Shown piece after piece: positions 27,002 to 35,745 of a stretch of 54,742 nt of DNA (the first letter of the stretch is position 1; each line of letters opens with the position of its first letter). The position numbers were made by a program, and so were the translations under genes. The stretch comes from Coriobacteriaceae bacterium AF08-21 (lineage in GTDB: Bacteria; Actinomycetota; Coriobacteriia; Coriobacteriales; Coriobacteriaceae), in the NCBI GenBank assembly GCA_027687465.1, contig JAQCQR010000015.1, positions 1 to 54,742 on the forward strand. The letters run 5' to 3'. The notes beneath the pieces were generated by a model. It saw nothing but the letters and a program-made list of their open reading frames with translations, did not search any database and had not been told where the DNA came from.

Positions 27002-27907
27002 ATGTCCGATTCCGTTGACACGACGGTCGATACGACCTCGTCGCGCGAGCGCATCAAGCGTGCCCTTTCCCATGGCAAGAAGGGCCGCATCAACAAGGAC
27101 CTCTCCAACAAGATCATGCTTTGCGTGTTTCGCGCCGCGGCCTATATCACCACGCTGGTGCTGATCGCCATCATCGCCTACGTGGTCATCAACGGCCTGC
27201 CGCATATCTCGCTCGACTTTATCTTTGGCTGGCCGCAGGGCGTCAACGCCGAAGGCGGCATTTGGCCGACGATTGTCTCAACCATCTACGTGACGGCGCT
27301 CGCCATGCTCATCTGCACGCCGGTTGCCGTCTTGGCTGCGGTCTATCTTGCCGAATACGCCAAGCAAGGCAAGGTCGTCGACATCATTCGCTATGCTGCC
27401 GATGCCCTGGCCTCGGTGCCCTCCATTGTTATGGGCCTCTTTGGCTACGCCTTGTTTGTCGAGGCTATGGGTCTGGGCCTTTCGATGGTCTCGGCCGCCC
27501 TGGCGCTGGCACTTCTGATGCTGCCTATTGTCATGCGTACCACCGAGGAAGCAATCCGCGCCGTTCCGCGCTATATCCGTTGGGGCGCATATGGCCTGGG
27601 CGCCACCAAGTGGCAGGTCGTCTCCAAGATCGTGCTTCCTTCGGCTTTTGGCCGCATCGCCACCGGCATCGTGCTTGCCATCGGCCGCGCCATCGGCGAG
27701 ACCGCGGTGGTGCTCTACACTATGGGCCAGGCCATCAACCTGCCTATTTCGCCGCTCGATTCCGGTCGTCCCATGACCGTTCACCTTTATCTGCTTGCCA
27801 ATGACGGCATCAACATGAACGCAGCCTACGGCACTGCGCTTTTGCTGATGGCGATTATTCTGGCCTTCAACCTGTTTGCGCGTTATCTGTCGCGCAAACG
27901 CCGCTAG
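27002..27907 (+). CDS. pstA: Phosphate ABC transporter permease PstA
   Basis: 301 aa with six predicted membrane helices after a charged N-terminus of about 35 residues. Motifs: ASVPSIVMGLFGYALFV, the coupling helix WGAYGLGATKWQVVSKIVLP and GRAIGETAVVLYTMG. It starts three bases after pstC and is followed by pstB after 12 nt. It forms the membrane channel with PstC. Confidence 0.93.
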   Translation: MSDSVDTTVDTTSSRERIKRALSHGKKGRINKDLSNKIMLCVFRAAAYITTLVLIAIIAYVVINGLPHISLDFIFGWPQGVNAEGGIWPTIVSTIYVTALAMLICTPVAVLAAVYLAEYAKQGKVVDIIRYAADALASVPSIVMGLFGYALFVEAMGLGLSMVSAALALALLMLPIVMRTTEEAIRAVPRYIRWGAYGLGATKWQVVSKIVLPSAFGRIATGIVLAIGRAIGETAVVLYTMGQAINLPISPLDSGRPMTVHLYLLANDGINMNAAYGTALLLMAIILAFNLFARYLSRKRR

Positions 27908-27919
27908 TTAAGGAGTCCC

Positions 27920-28723
<804 letters not shown>

Positions 28724-28815
28724 TCGGTGCGACTAGTCCCAAGCCGATCGGACCTGGTCCGGTGCGTATTCACTGTGCGGGCGGCATGACCGCACCCAAC
28801 TGATTGGAGTGAACC

Positions 28816-29673
28816 ATGCGTAAACTGTTTTCCCGTCAGCTCATCGAGGCCCGTCACGAGATGCTGAGCATCTACGAGGCCGTCGATCTGGCGCTTCACG
28901 ACGCCGTGAAGGCCTATGTGACCGATGATCGCAAGCTCGCCACCAAGACCAAGAAGCGTACGCTTTCGATTGACGCTCGCTGCGCCAACTTGGAGGCCGT
29001 GTGCTACAACCTGATCGCTACGCAGTCGCCGGTCGCCTCCGACTTCCGCTTGCTGCAGACGATCATCTACGTCGACTTTAACCTGCAGCGCATGACCGAT
29101 AAGGTTCGCCAGATCTGCCGCGCCACGCGTCACATGGTCAAGGCCGACATCTCGCTGCCCCAGGAACTCGTCGGTACGGTTGAGGCCGAGGCCGAGGCTG
29201 TTTACCAGGTGCTGGGTTCGTCACTTTCTGCGCTCGTCACCAACGACATGTCCATCATCTGCAACCTGGCCGTCGAGGACGAGCCGGTGCATGCGGCGTA
29301 CGAGAAGTTCTTCCGCATCTTTAACCGCATGGACACGGGCGATTTTATGGACGACGACAGCAACTATGACGATCTGCGCCGCGCCATTATGGTTTCGCGC
29401 TACCTCGATCGTATCGCCTCGATTTCCATCGATGCTGCCTGCCGTCTGACCTTCCTTTTGACCGGACAGCGCATGACTGCCGGCGATATCGCCCGTACGG
29501 ACGAGGATGAGCTTGAGAGCATGCGCGTGCCTTCGGGCGAGGGTGTCATCATGAGGCCCGCCGTGGATGCGGGCTATGTTGCCAAGGTGCCTGCTAACGA
29601 GGTGAGCGAAGGCCTTCGCTATTTGCTTGAGCACCTTGAGGACGAGGACGACGCCGAGGACGACGAGGAGTAG
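28816..29673 (+). CDS. phoU: Phosphate regulator PhoU with acidic tail
   Basis: 285 aa, longer than the usual 215-240. Two PhoU helical repeats (about residues 8-100 and 120-215) are followed by an extension of about 65 residues ending in a run of Asp/Glu (EDEDDAEDDEE). PhoU couples the Pst transporter to a PhoR-type sensor; no phoR or phoB is in the window. The metal-binding helices of the first repeat read DARCANLEAVCYNLIATQSP. The tail has no recognisable domain. TTGGAG precedes ATG 28816. Confidence 0.9.
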   Translation: MRKLFSRQLIEARHEMLSIYEAVDLALHDAVKAYVTDDRKLATKTKKRTLSIDARCANLEAVCYNLIATQSPVASDFRLLQTIIYVDFNLQRMTDKVRQICRATRHMVKADISLPQELVGTVEAEAEAVYQVLGSSLSALVTNDMSIICNLAVEDEPVHAAYEKFFRIFNRMDTGDFMDDDSNYDDLRRAIMVSRYLDRIASISIDAACRLTFLLTGQRMTAGDIARTDEDELESMRVPSGEGVIMRPAVDAGYVAKVPANEVSEGLRYLLEHLEDEDDAEDDEE

Positions 29674-29710
29674 GGGGCCCCGTTCGTCGAAAGATTGTAA
29701 ATACCTAAGT

Positions 29711-29746
29711 GAGCGCGGCCTTGCACATGTGAGGCCGCGCTCTTGC
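29711..29746 (+). terminator. Hairpin after phoU
   Basis: Ten-bp stem GAGCGCGGCC (29711-29720) with GGCCGCGCTC (29733-29742), followed by TTGCGTT. The T-run is weak, but the position at the end of the pst operon is right. Confidence 0.6.
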
Positions 29747-29792
29747 GTTAGCATGGGACTACTTGTTTGGCTGTCAGCGGAGGCGATTGGCA

Positions 29793-30530
29793 ATGGATAA
29801 CTATTTGGACTTGATACGCGCTCGCCGCGAGCAGATTCTCGAACGCTTTTATGCCGCGCTCGATCGCGCGGGCCGTCCCCACGATGCCGCGCGCCTAATT
29901 GCCGTCTCCAAGACCGTTGGCGTCGATGAGACCGTTGCCGCTATCCAGGCGGGGTATCGCCATTTTGCCGAGAACCGCCCGCAGGAGCTCGTTCGCAAGC
30001 TTGCAGGCCTCGCGGAGCATCCGGAGCTACCCGAGGTGCGCTTCGATATGATCGGCAACCTGCAGACCAACAAGATCAATGCGGTTCTGGGCTCGGCCGA
30101 GCTGATTCATTCGGTGGGATCGCTGCATTTGGCTCAGGCTATCTCGAGCCGTGCGGTCCGCAAGATTGAGGCGGGCGAGCTCTCCGGCCCCCAGCGCGTG
30201 CTGATCGAGGTCAATGTGAGCGGCGAGGAGTCCAAGGGCGGCTTTTCGCCCGACGAGGTCCGAGACGCCGCAGGTGAGCTTGCGGAGCTTGAGGGAATTT
30301 GTGTGCAGGGCCTTATGACTATGGCACCACGGGGTAATAAAGATGTGGCGCGCCGCACCTTTGCCGGACTTCGCGAGCTAAGGGATGAGCTTGAGGCGAC
30401 GCACTCCGACCTGAGCCTGCCCGAACTTTCCTGTGGCATGAGCGAGGACTTTGAGCCTGCCCTTGAGGAAGGCTCTACGCTCGTTCGCCTGGGCAGGGTA
30501 GTATTTAGCCCGGAGTTTGCAGTAAAATAA
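29793..30530 (+). CDS. yggS: YggS/PLPBP family pyridoxal-phosphate homeostasis protein
   Basis: 245 aa. Single-domain PLP-binding barrel protein (ylmE in Bacillus) involved in vitamin B6 and amino acid balance; no enzyme activity is firmly known. The PLP lysine is K40 in LIAVSKTV, with HFAENRPQEL, MIGNLQTNKIN, SVGSLHLAQ and SCGMSEDFEPALEEGSTLVRLG following in the family order. ATG 29793 is chosen for GGAGGCG upstream. It is the second ylm gene, separated from pgeF by the pst operon. Confidence 0.95.
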   Translation: MDNYLDLIRARREQILERFYAALDRAGRPHDAARLIAVSKTVGVDETVAAIQAGYRHFAENRPQELVRKLAGLAEHPELPEVRFDMIGNLQTNKINAVLGSAELIHSVGSLHLAQAISSRAVRKIEAGELSGPQRVLIEVNVSGEESKGGFSPDEVRDAAGELAELEGICVQGLMTMAPRGNKDVARRTFAGLRELRDELEATHSDLSLPELSCGMSEDFEPALEEGSTLVRLGRVVFSPEFAVK

Positions 30531-30590
30531 GGCTCTGAAGTGCGCACTGATTATCAGAGCGCCTGCACTAAACCGCGAGAGGACACAACC

Positions 30591-31316
30591 ATGGGCTTCC
30601 TTGACGAGATTAAAAATAAGATGCACCTGGGCGGCCAGCAGGGTTACGACCAGGGTTATGGTCAGGACGACGACTACGGCTACGATGATGGCTATGACGA
30701 CGGCTACCAGAATAACGGTTACAGCGGTGCCTCGGGCGAGGGCTTCTACACCCAGGACGAGCCGAGCAACGGCCTGTTGGGTCAGACGCGCCGCGGCGAG
30801 GCCGAGTCGGTGGCCGTGTACACGCGCTCCGGTCAGCTGGTCGGCGACGACTCTCGCCACGCTACGACCTATAACCCGCCATCGCGCTCGCAGGAGACGG
30901 TTGCGGGCGGTTATCGTCCCGGTGCCTACGACACGCCGTCGAGCTATGCCGAGAGCACACGCGCCCGCGCTGCTGCCCCCGCACCTGCTCCCTCACCGAG
31001 CGATGCCTCGGCGTATGCGAGCAACATCATCAACGCTACGCCGCAGCTGCCGGCTTATGTCCTGCGCCCCGAGAGCTATGACGACGTGGAGACCGTCGTG
31101 CGCCGCGTGCGCACCAAGCAGCCTGTCGCGCTGATTTTTGTGGGCGTTCGTACCGAGGTCGCCAAGCGCGTCCTGGACTTCTCTTACGGCTTTGCCTGCG
31201 GCCTGGGTGCCACAGTCAAAGAGGTGGGCGATCGCGTGTTTATGGTGCTGCCCGCCGGTTGCGAGGTCAAGGATTCGGACCTCAAAAAGCTCCGTGCCGA
31301 CGGCTACCTTAAGTAA
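30591..31316 (+). CDS. sepF: Division protein SepF
   Basis: 241 aa. The N-terminus MGFLDEIKNKMHLG is the amphipathic membrane-binding helix of SepF. A long Tyr/Asp/Gly-rich and then Pro/Ala/Ser-rich linker (about residues 16-150) joins it to the SepF core (about 157-241), with PAYVLRPESYDDVETVVRRV and GATVKEVGDRVFMVLP. The core polymerises and binds the FtsZ C-terminal peptide. With ftsA absent this is probably the essential Z-ring anchor. ATG 30591 has GAGAGGAC upstream; the frame open to 30540 has no support. Confidence 0.93.
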   Translation: MGFLDEIKNKMHLGGQQGYDQGYGQDDDYGYDDGYDDGYQNNGYSGASGEGFYTQDEPSNGLLGQTRRGEAESVAVYTRSGQLVGDDSRHATTYNPPSRSQETVAGGYRPGAYDTPSSYAESTRARAAAPAPAPSPSDASAYASNIINATPQLPAYVLRPESYDDVETVVRRVRTKQPVALIFVGVRTEVAKRVLDFSYGFACGLGATVKEVGDRVFMVLPAGCEVKDSDLKKLRADGYLK

Positions 31317-31337
31317 AGACAAGACGAGGAGATTCTC

Positions 31338-31619
31338 ATCAACATCTACACCATTGTCCAGCTGGTCAATACGCTGTTCAACTTTTACTCCACGCTCATC
31401 GTGGTCTACTGCCTTATGACGTGGATCCCTATGAAGCAGGGCGGATTGCTACAGGATATCGCCGCTGTTCTCGATAGCGTGTGCGGCCCGTGGCTCAATT
31501 TGTTCCGCCGGTTTATCCCGCCCATGGGCGGCGTCGATTTTTCACCGGTCGTTGCGATTATTGCGTTGCAGTTGGTGCAGAAGCTGGTTCTGCAACTTCT
31601 TATAGGTATACTCATATAA
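31338..31619 (+). CDS. yggT: YggT family membrane protein with an apparent AUC start
   Basis: 93 aa if translation starts at ATC 31338. Two hydrophobic helices flank the family motif WLNLFRRFIPPMGGVDFSPVVAII. YggT (ylmG) proteins follow sepF in many Gram-positives and have been linked to membrane or nucleoid organisation. The sepF stop lies in the same frame, and between it and residue 9 there is no ATG, GTG or TTG. GAGGAG (31326-31331) sits exactly 6 nt before ATC, and starting there gives the usual N-terminal length. A start at GTG 31401 would remove most of the first helix. A sequencing error or a CTG start at 31362 are alternatives. Confidence 0.75.
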   Translation: MNIYTIVQLVNTLFNFYSTLIVVYCLMTWIPMKQGGLLQDIAAVLDSVCGPWLNLFRRFIPPMGGVDFSPVVAIIALQLVQKLVLQLLIGILI

Positions 31620-31681
31620 AACTGGCTTAGTAACTCACGTCGGGCGCACAGCGCCAAGGCGAAGATAAAGGAGAACTTGTT

Positions 31682-32359
31682 ATGGCTATTACCCCTGCTG
31701 ACATTCAGGCTCAGACCTTCTCTGAGGCCAAGCGCGGCTACGATCCCGCCGAGGTCGACGTCTTCCTGGAGACCCTGTCCTCTGAGGTCGACGCCATGCT
31801 CGCCAAGATTGTCGATCTTAAGGGTCGTCTGACCGCCACCGAGCAGCAGCTCGCCGACACGCAGGCCCAGCTTGCTCAGGCTCAGGACGCTGCCGCGCAG
31901 GCCGTTCCCGCCGCGCCCGTCGCCGCTCCTGCACCTGACTTCTCCGCTCAGGAGCGCCAGATCTCCGCTGCCCTGATCGCCGCCCAGCAGACCGCCGAGG
32001 GCATTGTCAACGACGCCAACGAGAACGCTGACCGCATCCGCAACGAGGCCGACGCCAAGGCCCGCGAGGTCATCCGCCAGGCCCTGACCGAGAAGCAGGC
32101 CGAGCTTGAGGAGATCGACCGTCTTAAGGCTTCCCGTGAGGAGTTCAAGGCCGAGTACCTCAAGCTCATTCAGCACTTCATGGACGATGCTCAGAACTCC
32201 TTCCCGTCCGATCTCATGGCTTCCACGCCGGTCGGTTCCGCCGCTTCTCCGGCTGTGACCGTTCCTGCTGCCGAGCCGCTGCCCGTCGCCGAGCCGGTTA
32301 TCCCCGTTGCCGATCCCTTCGCACCGATCGACAACTTCGCCGCCGACGACCTGGACTAA
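31682..32359 (+). CDS. divIVA: DivIVA-type polar or septal coiled-coil protein
   Basis: 225 aa. The N-terminal membrane-binding part MAITPADIQAQTFSEAKRGYDPAEVDVFLETL matches DivIVA. Coiled coil follows at about 30-75 and 95-170, separated by a Pro/Ala-rich linker near 80-95. The C-terminal 55 residues are Pro/Ala-rich and unstructured. In Actinobacteria DivIVA (Wag31) organises polar growth and recruits wall synthesis. It has AAGGAG just upstream of ATG 31682 and ends the ylm/dcw region. Confidence 0.92.
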   Translation: MAITPADIQAQTFSEAKRGYDPAEVDVFLETLSSEVDAMLAKIVDLKGRLTATEQQLADTQAQLAQAQDAAAQAVPAAPVAAPAPDFSAQERQISAALIAAQQTAEGIVNDANENADRIRNEADAKAREVIRQALTEKQAELEEIDRLKASREEFKAEYLKLIQHFMDDAQNSFPSDLMASTPVGSAASPAVTVPAAEPLPVAEPVIPVADPFAPIDNFAADDLD

Positions 32360-32384
32360 CATCCAGCTATCATTTAGCGCCTAG

Positions 32385-32414
32385 AAAGGGCCCGCAGCTT
32401 GCGGGTCCTTTTTT
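32385..32414 (+). terminator. Terminator after divIVA
   Basis: AAAGGGCCCGCA (32385-32396) pairs with TGCGGGTCCTTT around a 3-nt loop, followed by more T residues to 32414. Confidence 0.9.
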
Positions 32415-32436
32415 GTGGCTGTATGCAGCCTGCATA

Positions 32437-32478
32437 ACAAAACGCCGAGTCCTGCGTTTGGGGGCACAGAACTCGGCG
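32437..32478 (-). terminator. Terminator of the nitroreductase gene
   Basis: On the minus strand CGCCGAGT and ACTCGGCG (32471-32478 and 32443-32450) form an 8-bp stem followed by TTTTGTT. It converges with the divIVA terminator. Confidence 0.7.
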
Positions 32479-32496
32479 AAGGGCGCGTGGTCAAAG

Positions 32497-32528
32497 GTAG
32501 ATTTTAAGGCATGTCCCAAAGATCTACT
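32497..32528. repeat. Small palindrome related to 52512-52543
   Basis: GTAGATTTT and AAAGATCTAC form an imperfect inverted repeat overlapping the nitroreductase stop. The same order TAGATTTT-(about 9 nt)-CCCA-TCTACT is found at 52512-52543, which suggests a small dispersed family. Confidence 0.35.
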
Positions 32529-33054
32529 TGAGGAGGAAGTCGGGGAGTGGAATGGTGCGGGCCTCGCGGTGCTCGGGATCGGCGATGTGGTCGGCAGGAT
32601 AGCCGCAAACGAGCATGTGATAGGGATAGATGCCCTCGGGCAGGTTGAACTGCTCACAGGCCACCTCGGGCTTAAAATGGCACACCCAGCACGTTCCCAG
32701 GCCCTGCTCCTCGGCCTCCATCATCATCTGATCGCAGACGATCGAGGTGTCGATGGCACTGGAGTTCATCTGGTCATAAGGGCGCACCCAAGCATCGTCG
32801 GTAACGCTGCAAATAAGAAAGATAAGCGGAGCCCCAAAGATAGACCCATCACGAGCAAACCGAGGCTGACAAGCAGCGGCCTTTTCCAGCAACTCCGGAG
32901 TATCAAGCACCATCACGCGGCTTGGATGATTATTACAAGCAGAAGGAGCAATGCGCCCAGCCTCAACAATGGCATCCACTACAGCCTGCTCAACAGAACG
33001 ATCCTCAAACAAACGACAAGAATACCGAGACCGAGCTAGATCCAAATAAGACAT
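32524..33054 (-). CDS. Nitroreductase family FMN protein
   Basis: 176 aa. FMN-dependent oxidoreductase fold: RSRYSCRLFEDRSV at the N-terminus (phosphate and flavin contact), APSACNNHPSRVMVL, and GLGTCWVCHF near residue 115. Substrate cannot be told from sequence; relatives reduce nitro compounds or quinones, or act in flavin chemistry. The start at 33054 is preferred because GGAGGG lies 7 nt upstream on the minus strand, and the open frame further upstream encodes an unrelated hydrophobic stretch. It stands alone between its terminator and a repeat. Confidence 0.85.
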   Translation of the reverse strand: MSYLDLARSRYSCRLFEDRSVEQAVVDAIVEAGRIAPSACNNHPSRVMVLDTPELLEKAAACQPRFARDGSIFGAPLIFLICSVTDDAWVRPYDQMNSSAIDTSIVCDQMMMEAEEQGLGTCWVCHFKPEVACEQFNLPEGIYPYHMLVCGYPADHIADPEHREARTIPLPDFLLK

Positions 33055-33336
33055 ACAAGCCCTCCAACAATTAAAAATCAAACAAACCCAAAGTAACCCA
33101 AAGAGTACCCAAGGCAGCAATCAGCCAAACGCTCATCAAGGGCCAAAGTGTCCGAACGGGTACCAAAGGTCCCTTCAGCCAAACTCCCATTGCGCTAAAA
33201 CTATCAGCCAAAGTTCAAATGGCGGTATGTAAGGCGAAGGGCCGGCCACGGTTTACTTTCGAACGACTCTGCAAAGCAGCCGGAGTGAGAAAGCAAACCG
33301 TGGCCGGCCCTTCGCCGCCGGGACACGTACCCCCAA
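33055..33336. other. Gene-free region between nitroreductase and the DUF47 gene
   Basis: 282 bp. The first part is A-rich on the plus strand and carries the phrase TCAGCCAAA at about 33120, 33177 and 33206; the related TCAGCCAAG occurs near 46907, shortly before the second copy of repeat family C. The rest is occupied by repeat family C copy 1. No ORF is supported. Confidence 0.5.
33233..33316. repeat. Long hairpin repeat family C, copy 1
   Basis: Arms of 28 nt (33233-33260 and 33289-33316) match except at one position. The loop can fold again (CTGC-AAA-GCAG). The outer sequence GGCGAAGGGCCGGCC-ACGGTTTACTTTC resembles the arm of the element at 46952-47080 (GGCCGG-CACGGGTTAACTTTTCG). It ends 20 nt from the stop of the minus-strand DUF47 gene. 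Confidence 0.8.
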
Positions 33337-33960
33337 TTAACTGTTCTTCATGACAATCGAATCCACGACATCGGCCACATTCTCACAGCAGTCGGCGCAG
33401 TACTCCAGGAAGGCGTAGACGTCACGCCAGGCGATGACCTCGAGCGGATCCTTGCCGTTGACATGCAGGTTGCGCATAGCGTTGATGTAGAGCTCGTCGG
33501 CCTCGGACTCGATCGTGTTGATCTGGATGACGAGTTCGCGCAGGGTCTTGGACTTGCGGTAATTGGGAAGCTCGACCATCAGGTCCTTCATGGCGCGGCA
33601 GGCATCGGTCACCTTGTGGGCGATCACGATGGCATCGGGATGGATGCTCTGGATGTTGGTGAAGTAGACGCGCTGCACGACGCCTTCGATACGGTCAAGC
33701 ACAGTGTCGAGCGAGCAACTCATCAGGTCCAGATCCTCGCGCTCAAGCGGGGTGATAAAGGCAGTGAGCAGGGCATCCTCGAGCTCATGGTGCTTCTTGT
33801 CGGCCGCATGCTCAATCGCATGCATCTCCTCGAGCATGTCGTGGATCTGCGCGGGATCAAAGTTCTCGAAAATCTGGGTGAGCAGCTCGGCTGCCTGGAC
33901 GGCAAGATCGGCACAGGCGACGTAGTTGTCAAAGTAGAAAGAATCGGGTTTCTTTGCCAT
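33337..33960 (-). CDS. DUF47 PhoU-like partner of the PiT phosphate permease
   Basis: 207 aa, all helical, of the DUF47/TIGR00153 family. These proteins resemble PhoU and are usually encoded beside PiT permeases, where they are thought to control the transporter. Acidic and His-containing helices such as MLEEMHAIEHAADKKHHELEDALLTAFITPLEREDLD fit metal binding. The start has GAAAGGAC upstream. It is 67 bp downstream of the permease gene on the same strand and ends next to repeat family C. Confidence 0.9.
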   Translation of the reverse strand: MAKKPDSFYFDNYVACADLAVQAAELLTQIFENFDPAQIHDMLEEMHAIEHAADKKHHELEDALLTAFITPLEREDLDLMSCSLDTVLDRIEGVVQRVYFTNIQSIHPDAIVIAHKVTDACRAMKDLMVELPNYRKSKTLRELVIQINTIESEADELYINAMRNLHVNGKDPLEVIAWRDVYAFLEYCADCCENVADVVDSIVMKNS

Positions 33961-34027
33961 GAGTGGGTCCTTTCGAGGCGAAGACGGGTGGGCGAATTAT
34001 TACGGTCCGGATGGACGCTCGGTTTGA

Positions 34028-35077
34028 CTAGATGAACATCATGAACAGCTTGGCCATGACAAAGCTGATGAGTCCGCAGGCGGGGAAGGTGAAGAACCAG
34101 GTGAACATCATGTCCTTGACCACGCCAAAGTTGATGGCCGAAAGGCGCTTGACGGCGCCGACGCCCATGATGGCGCAGGTCTTGATGTGGGTGGAGGACA
34201 CAGGAATACCGGTAAGGGTGGCAAGCAGCAGATTCGCGGCGCCCGCGAGGTCGGCGGAAAAGCCCTGGTACTTCTCGAGCTTGACCATGCTCTGGCCGAC
34301 GGACTTGATGATGCGCTCGCCGCCCACGCTGGTGCCGATGCCCATGGTGGCCGAGCACAGCAGCATGATCCAGATGGGGATGCCGGCGTCGCCGACGCCG
34401 GTCTGGCCGTTGGCGAAGGCCACACCTAAAAAGAGCACGCCGATGAACTTCTGTCCATCCTGCGCGCCGTGCATAAAGCTCATGGCCGCAGCGCTCGCGA
34501 TTTGAGCGTATTTAAAGAAGACGTTTGCACGTCGCCTATTGGCGGCGGCAAACAGAATCGAGACGAGTTTGCACAGGATCCAGCCCATGACAAAGCCCAG
34601 GCCGATGGAGAGCGCCAGGCCGTAGATGACCTTCATCCACTCGTGGACGTTGACGCTGTTCGCGCCGCCGAGGGCGATAGCGGCACCGGTCAGGCCGGCG
34701 ATAAGGCTGTGGCTTTGCGAAGTGGGGATGCCAAAACGCGATGCCGTGGCGCCGTAGACGACGATGGAGAACAGCGCCGCGCACAGACAGGCAAGCGCCA
34801 TGGTGCTGTTTCCGCCAAAGTCGACGATATGTGAGATGGTGTTGGCGACGCTCGCGTTAAAGTGCGTCATGATGAGCACGCCCAAGAAGTTGAATGCGGC
34901 GCTCATGAGAATGGCGGCGCGGGCGGGCATGCAACGCGTAGTGACGCAGGTCGCGATGGCGTTGGGCGCGTCGGTCCATCCGTTGACGAAGATGGCGCCG
35001 AGCGCGAGAATCACGGTGACGGCAAGGACTGGGTTCGACACAATTTGGCCGAGGAAGGTTGAGAACGTTACGTCCAT
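34028..35077 (-). CDS. pit: Low-affinity inorganic phosphate permease, PiT family
   Basis: 349 aa, about ten membrane helices. PiT (PF01384) proteins carry metal-phosphate with a proton or cation. The two repeated signatures are present as NGWTDAPNAIATCVTTR near residue 32 and FMHGAQDGQKFIGV near residue 200, and the second-half motif GIPVSSTHIKTCAIMGVG near 290 mirrors GIPTSQSHSLIAGLTGA near 115. With the DUF47 gene it forms a minus-strand operon. The same window also holds the high-affinity Pst system. Confidence 0.93.
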   Translation of the reverse strand: MDVTFSTFLGQIVSNPVLAVTVILALGAIFVNGWTDAPNAIATCVTTRCMPARAAILMSAAFNFLGVLIMTHFNASVANTISHIVDFGGNSTMALACLCAALFSIVVYGATASRFGIPTSQSHSLIAGLTGAAIALGGANSVNVHEWMKVIYGLALSIGLGFVMGWILCKLVSILFAAANRRRANVFFKYAQIASAAAMSFMHGAQDGQKFIGVLFLGVAFANGQTGVGDAGIPIWIMLLCSATMGIGTSVGGERIIKSVGQSMVKLEKYQGFSADLAGAANLLLATLTGIPVSSTHIKTCAIMGVGAVKRLSAINFGVVKDMMFTWFFTFPACGLISFVMAKLFMMFI

Positions 35078-35290
35078 ATATGGGCTTTCTCGAAGTTTGC
35101 AGACACGTTACAAAAACATGATAAATCGTATCACCTCCTGTGGGTTTCTTTCCCGAGTTCTGATGGGAGAAGTGAATTTTTTGGCACTAAAATTGAATAT
35201 TAGCCCTGTTGACCGCGGGTATTCTTTTTGCTAACACGCCATGAGGACACGTGTGCGCGCCCCAACACCCCAAAACCACAGTCTGTTCGC
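35078..35290. other. Divergent intergenic region
   Basis: AT-rich region between pit (minus) and the LexA-box promoter (plus). It contains TGATAAATCGTATCA (35118-35132), an imperfect dyad that could be an operator for pit. No gene is supported; a plus-strand frame open from 35241 is the unsupported upstream extension of the next gene. Confidence 0.4.
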
Positions 35291-35320
35291 TTTACAACAT
35301 ACAAACATGCGTTCGATAAT
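35291..35320 (+). promoter_or_regulatory. Promoter with overlapping LexA-like box
   Basis: TTTACA (35291-35296) and GATAAT (35315-35320) are 18 nt apart. CAAACATGCGTTCG (35302-35315) lies between them and matches the Gram-positive LexA consensus CGAACRNRYGTTYG at all but the second base. Transcription would begin at about 35327, almost at the ATG at 35328, so the mRNA would be leaderless. Confidence 0.55.
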
Positions 35321-35327
35321 AGAGGGC

Positions 35328-35666
35328 ATGGAATATCGACAGACAGACGGCAAAACTCGGCGCGTGCACAAGCAGTATGTGGACGTTGTGGCTCGCATCC
35401 TCGCGGGCGGACAGGTCGTGCCGGTCACCGTCTGCTGGGTCGACGGCCGTTGTTTTACGATCGACGAAATTATCTCGACCACCGGGTTTGGCCTGATGGT
35501 CCACGGCGTCCGTACGGCAACATATAAGGTGCGTTTTGGCGGGCACGCGACCGAGTTGTATCTGGAGGACCAGACGCGCGAGCGGGTGGACGGCTCGCAG
35601 GCGCACGTGATGCGTTGGTGGGTCTGGGCCTTTGACCGCACGCTTGAGGGCGAGCGCCGTAGGTAA
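35328..35666 (+). CDS. Small SOS-associated-type protein of unknown function
   Basis: 112 aa. The core KQYVDVVARILAGGQVVPV, WVDGRCFTIDEI and YKVRFGGHATELYLED suggests a compact beta-rich fold. From memory it resembles uncharacterised small proteins encoded beside DNA polymerase IV (dinB) in Firmicutes, which I could not check. ATG 35328 is chosen because the predicted transcription start is at it and there is no ribosome site; ATG 35307 lies inside the LexA-like box. The C-terminus (MRWWVWAFDRTLEGERRR) is basic and aromatic. No dinB, recA or lexA is seen nearby. Confidence 0.6.
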   Translation: MEYRQTDGKTRRVHKQYVDVVARILAGGQVVPVTVCWVDGRCFTIDEIISTTGFGLMVHGVRTATYKVRFGGHATELYLEDQTRERVDGSQAHVMRWWVWAFDRTLEGERRR

Positions 35667-35745
35667 GGACGCGCGGCATTCGGGTACAATGGCAGGAATC
35701 TTGTCACCTACGGCGCTGTCGTGGCGCTTTTTGAAAGGACGAAGT

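Noticed and set aside
33259..33275. CGAAC-containing stretch as a LexA box
   Set aside because: Only one half-site matches (CGAACGACTC) and it lies in the loop of a palindromic repeat after a gene.
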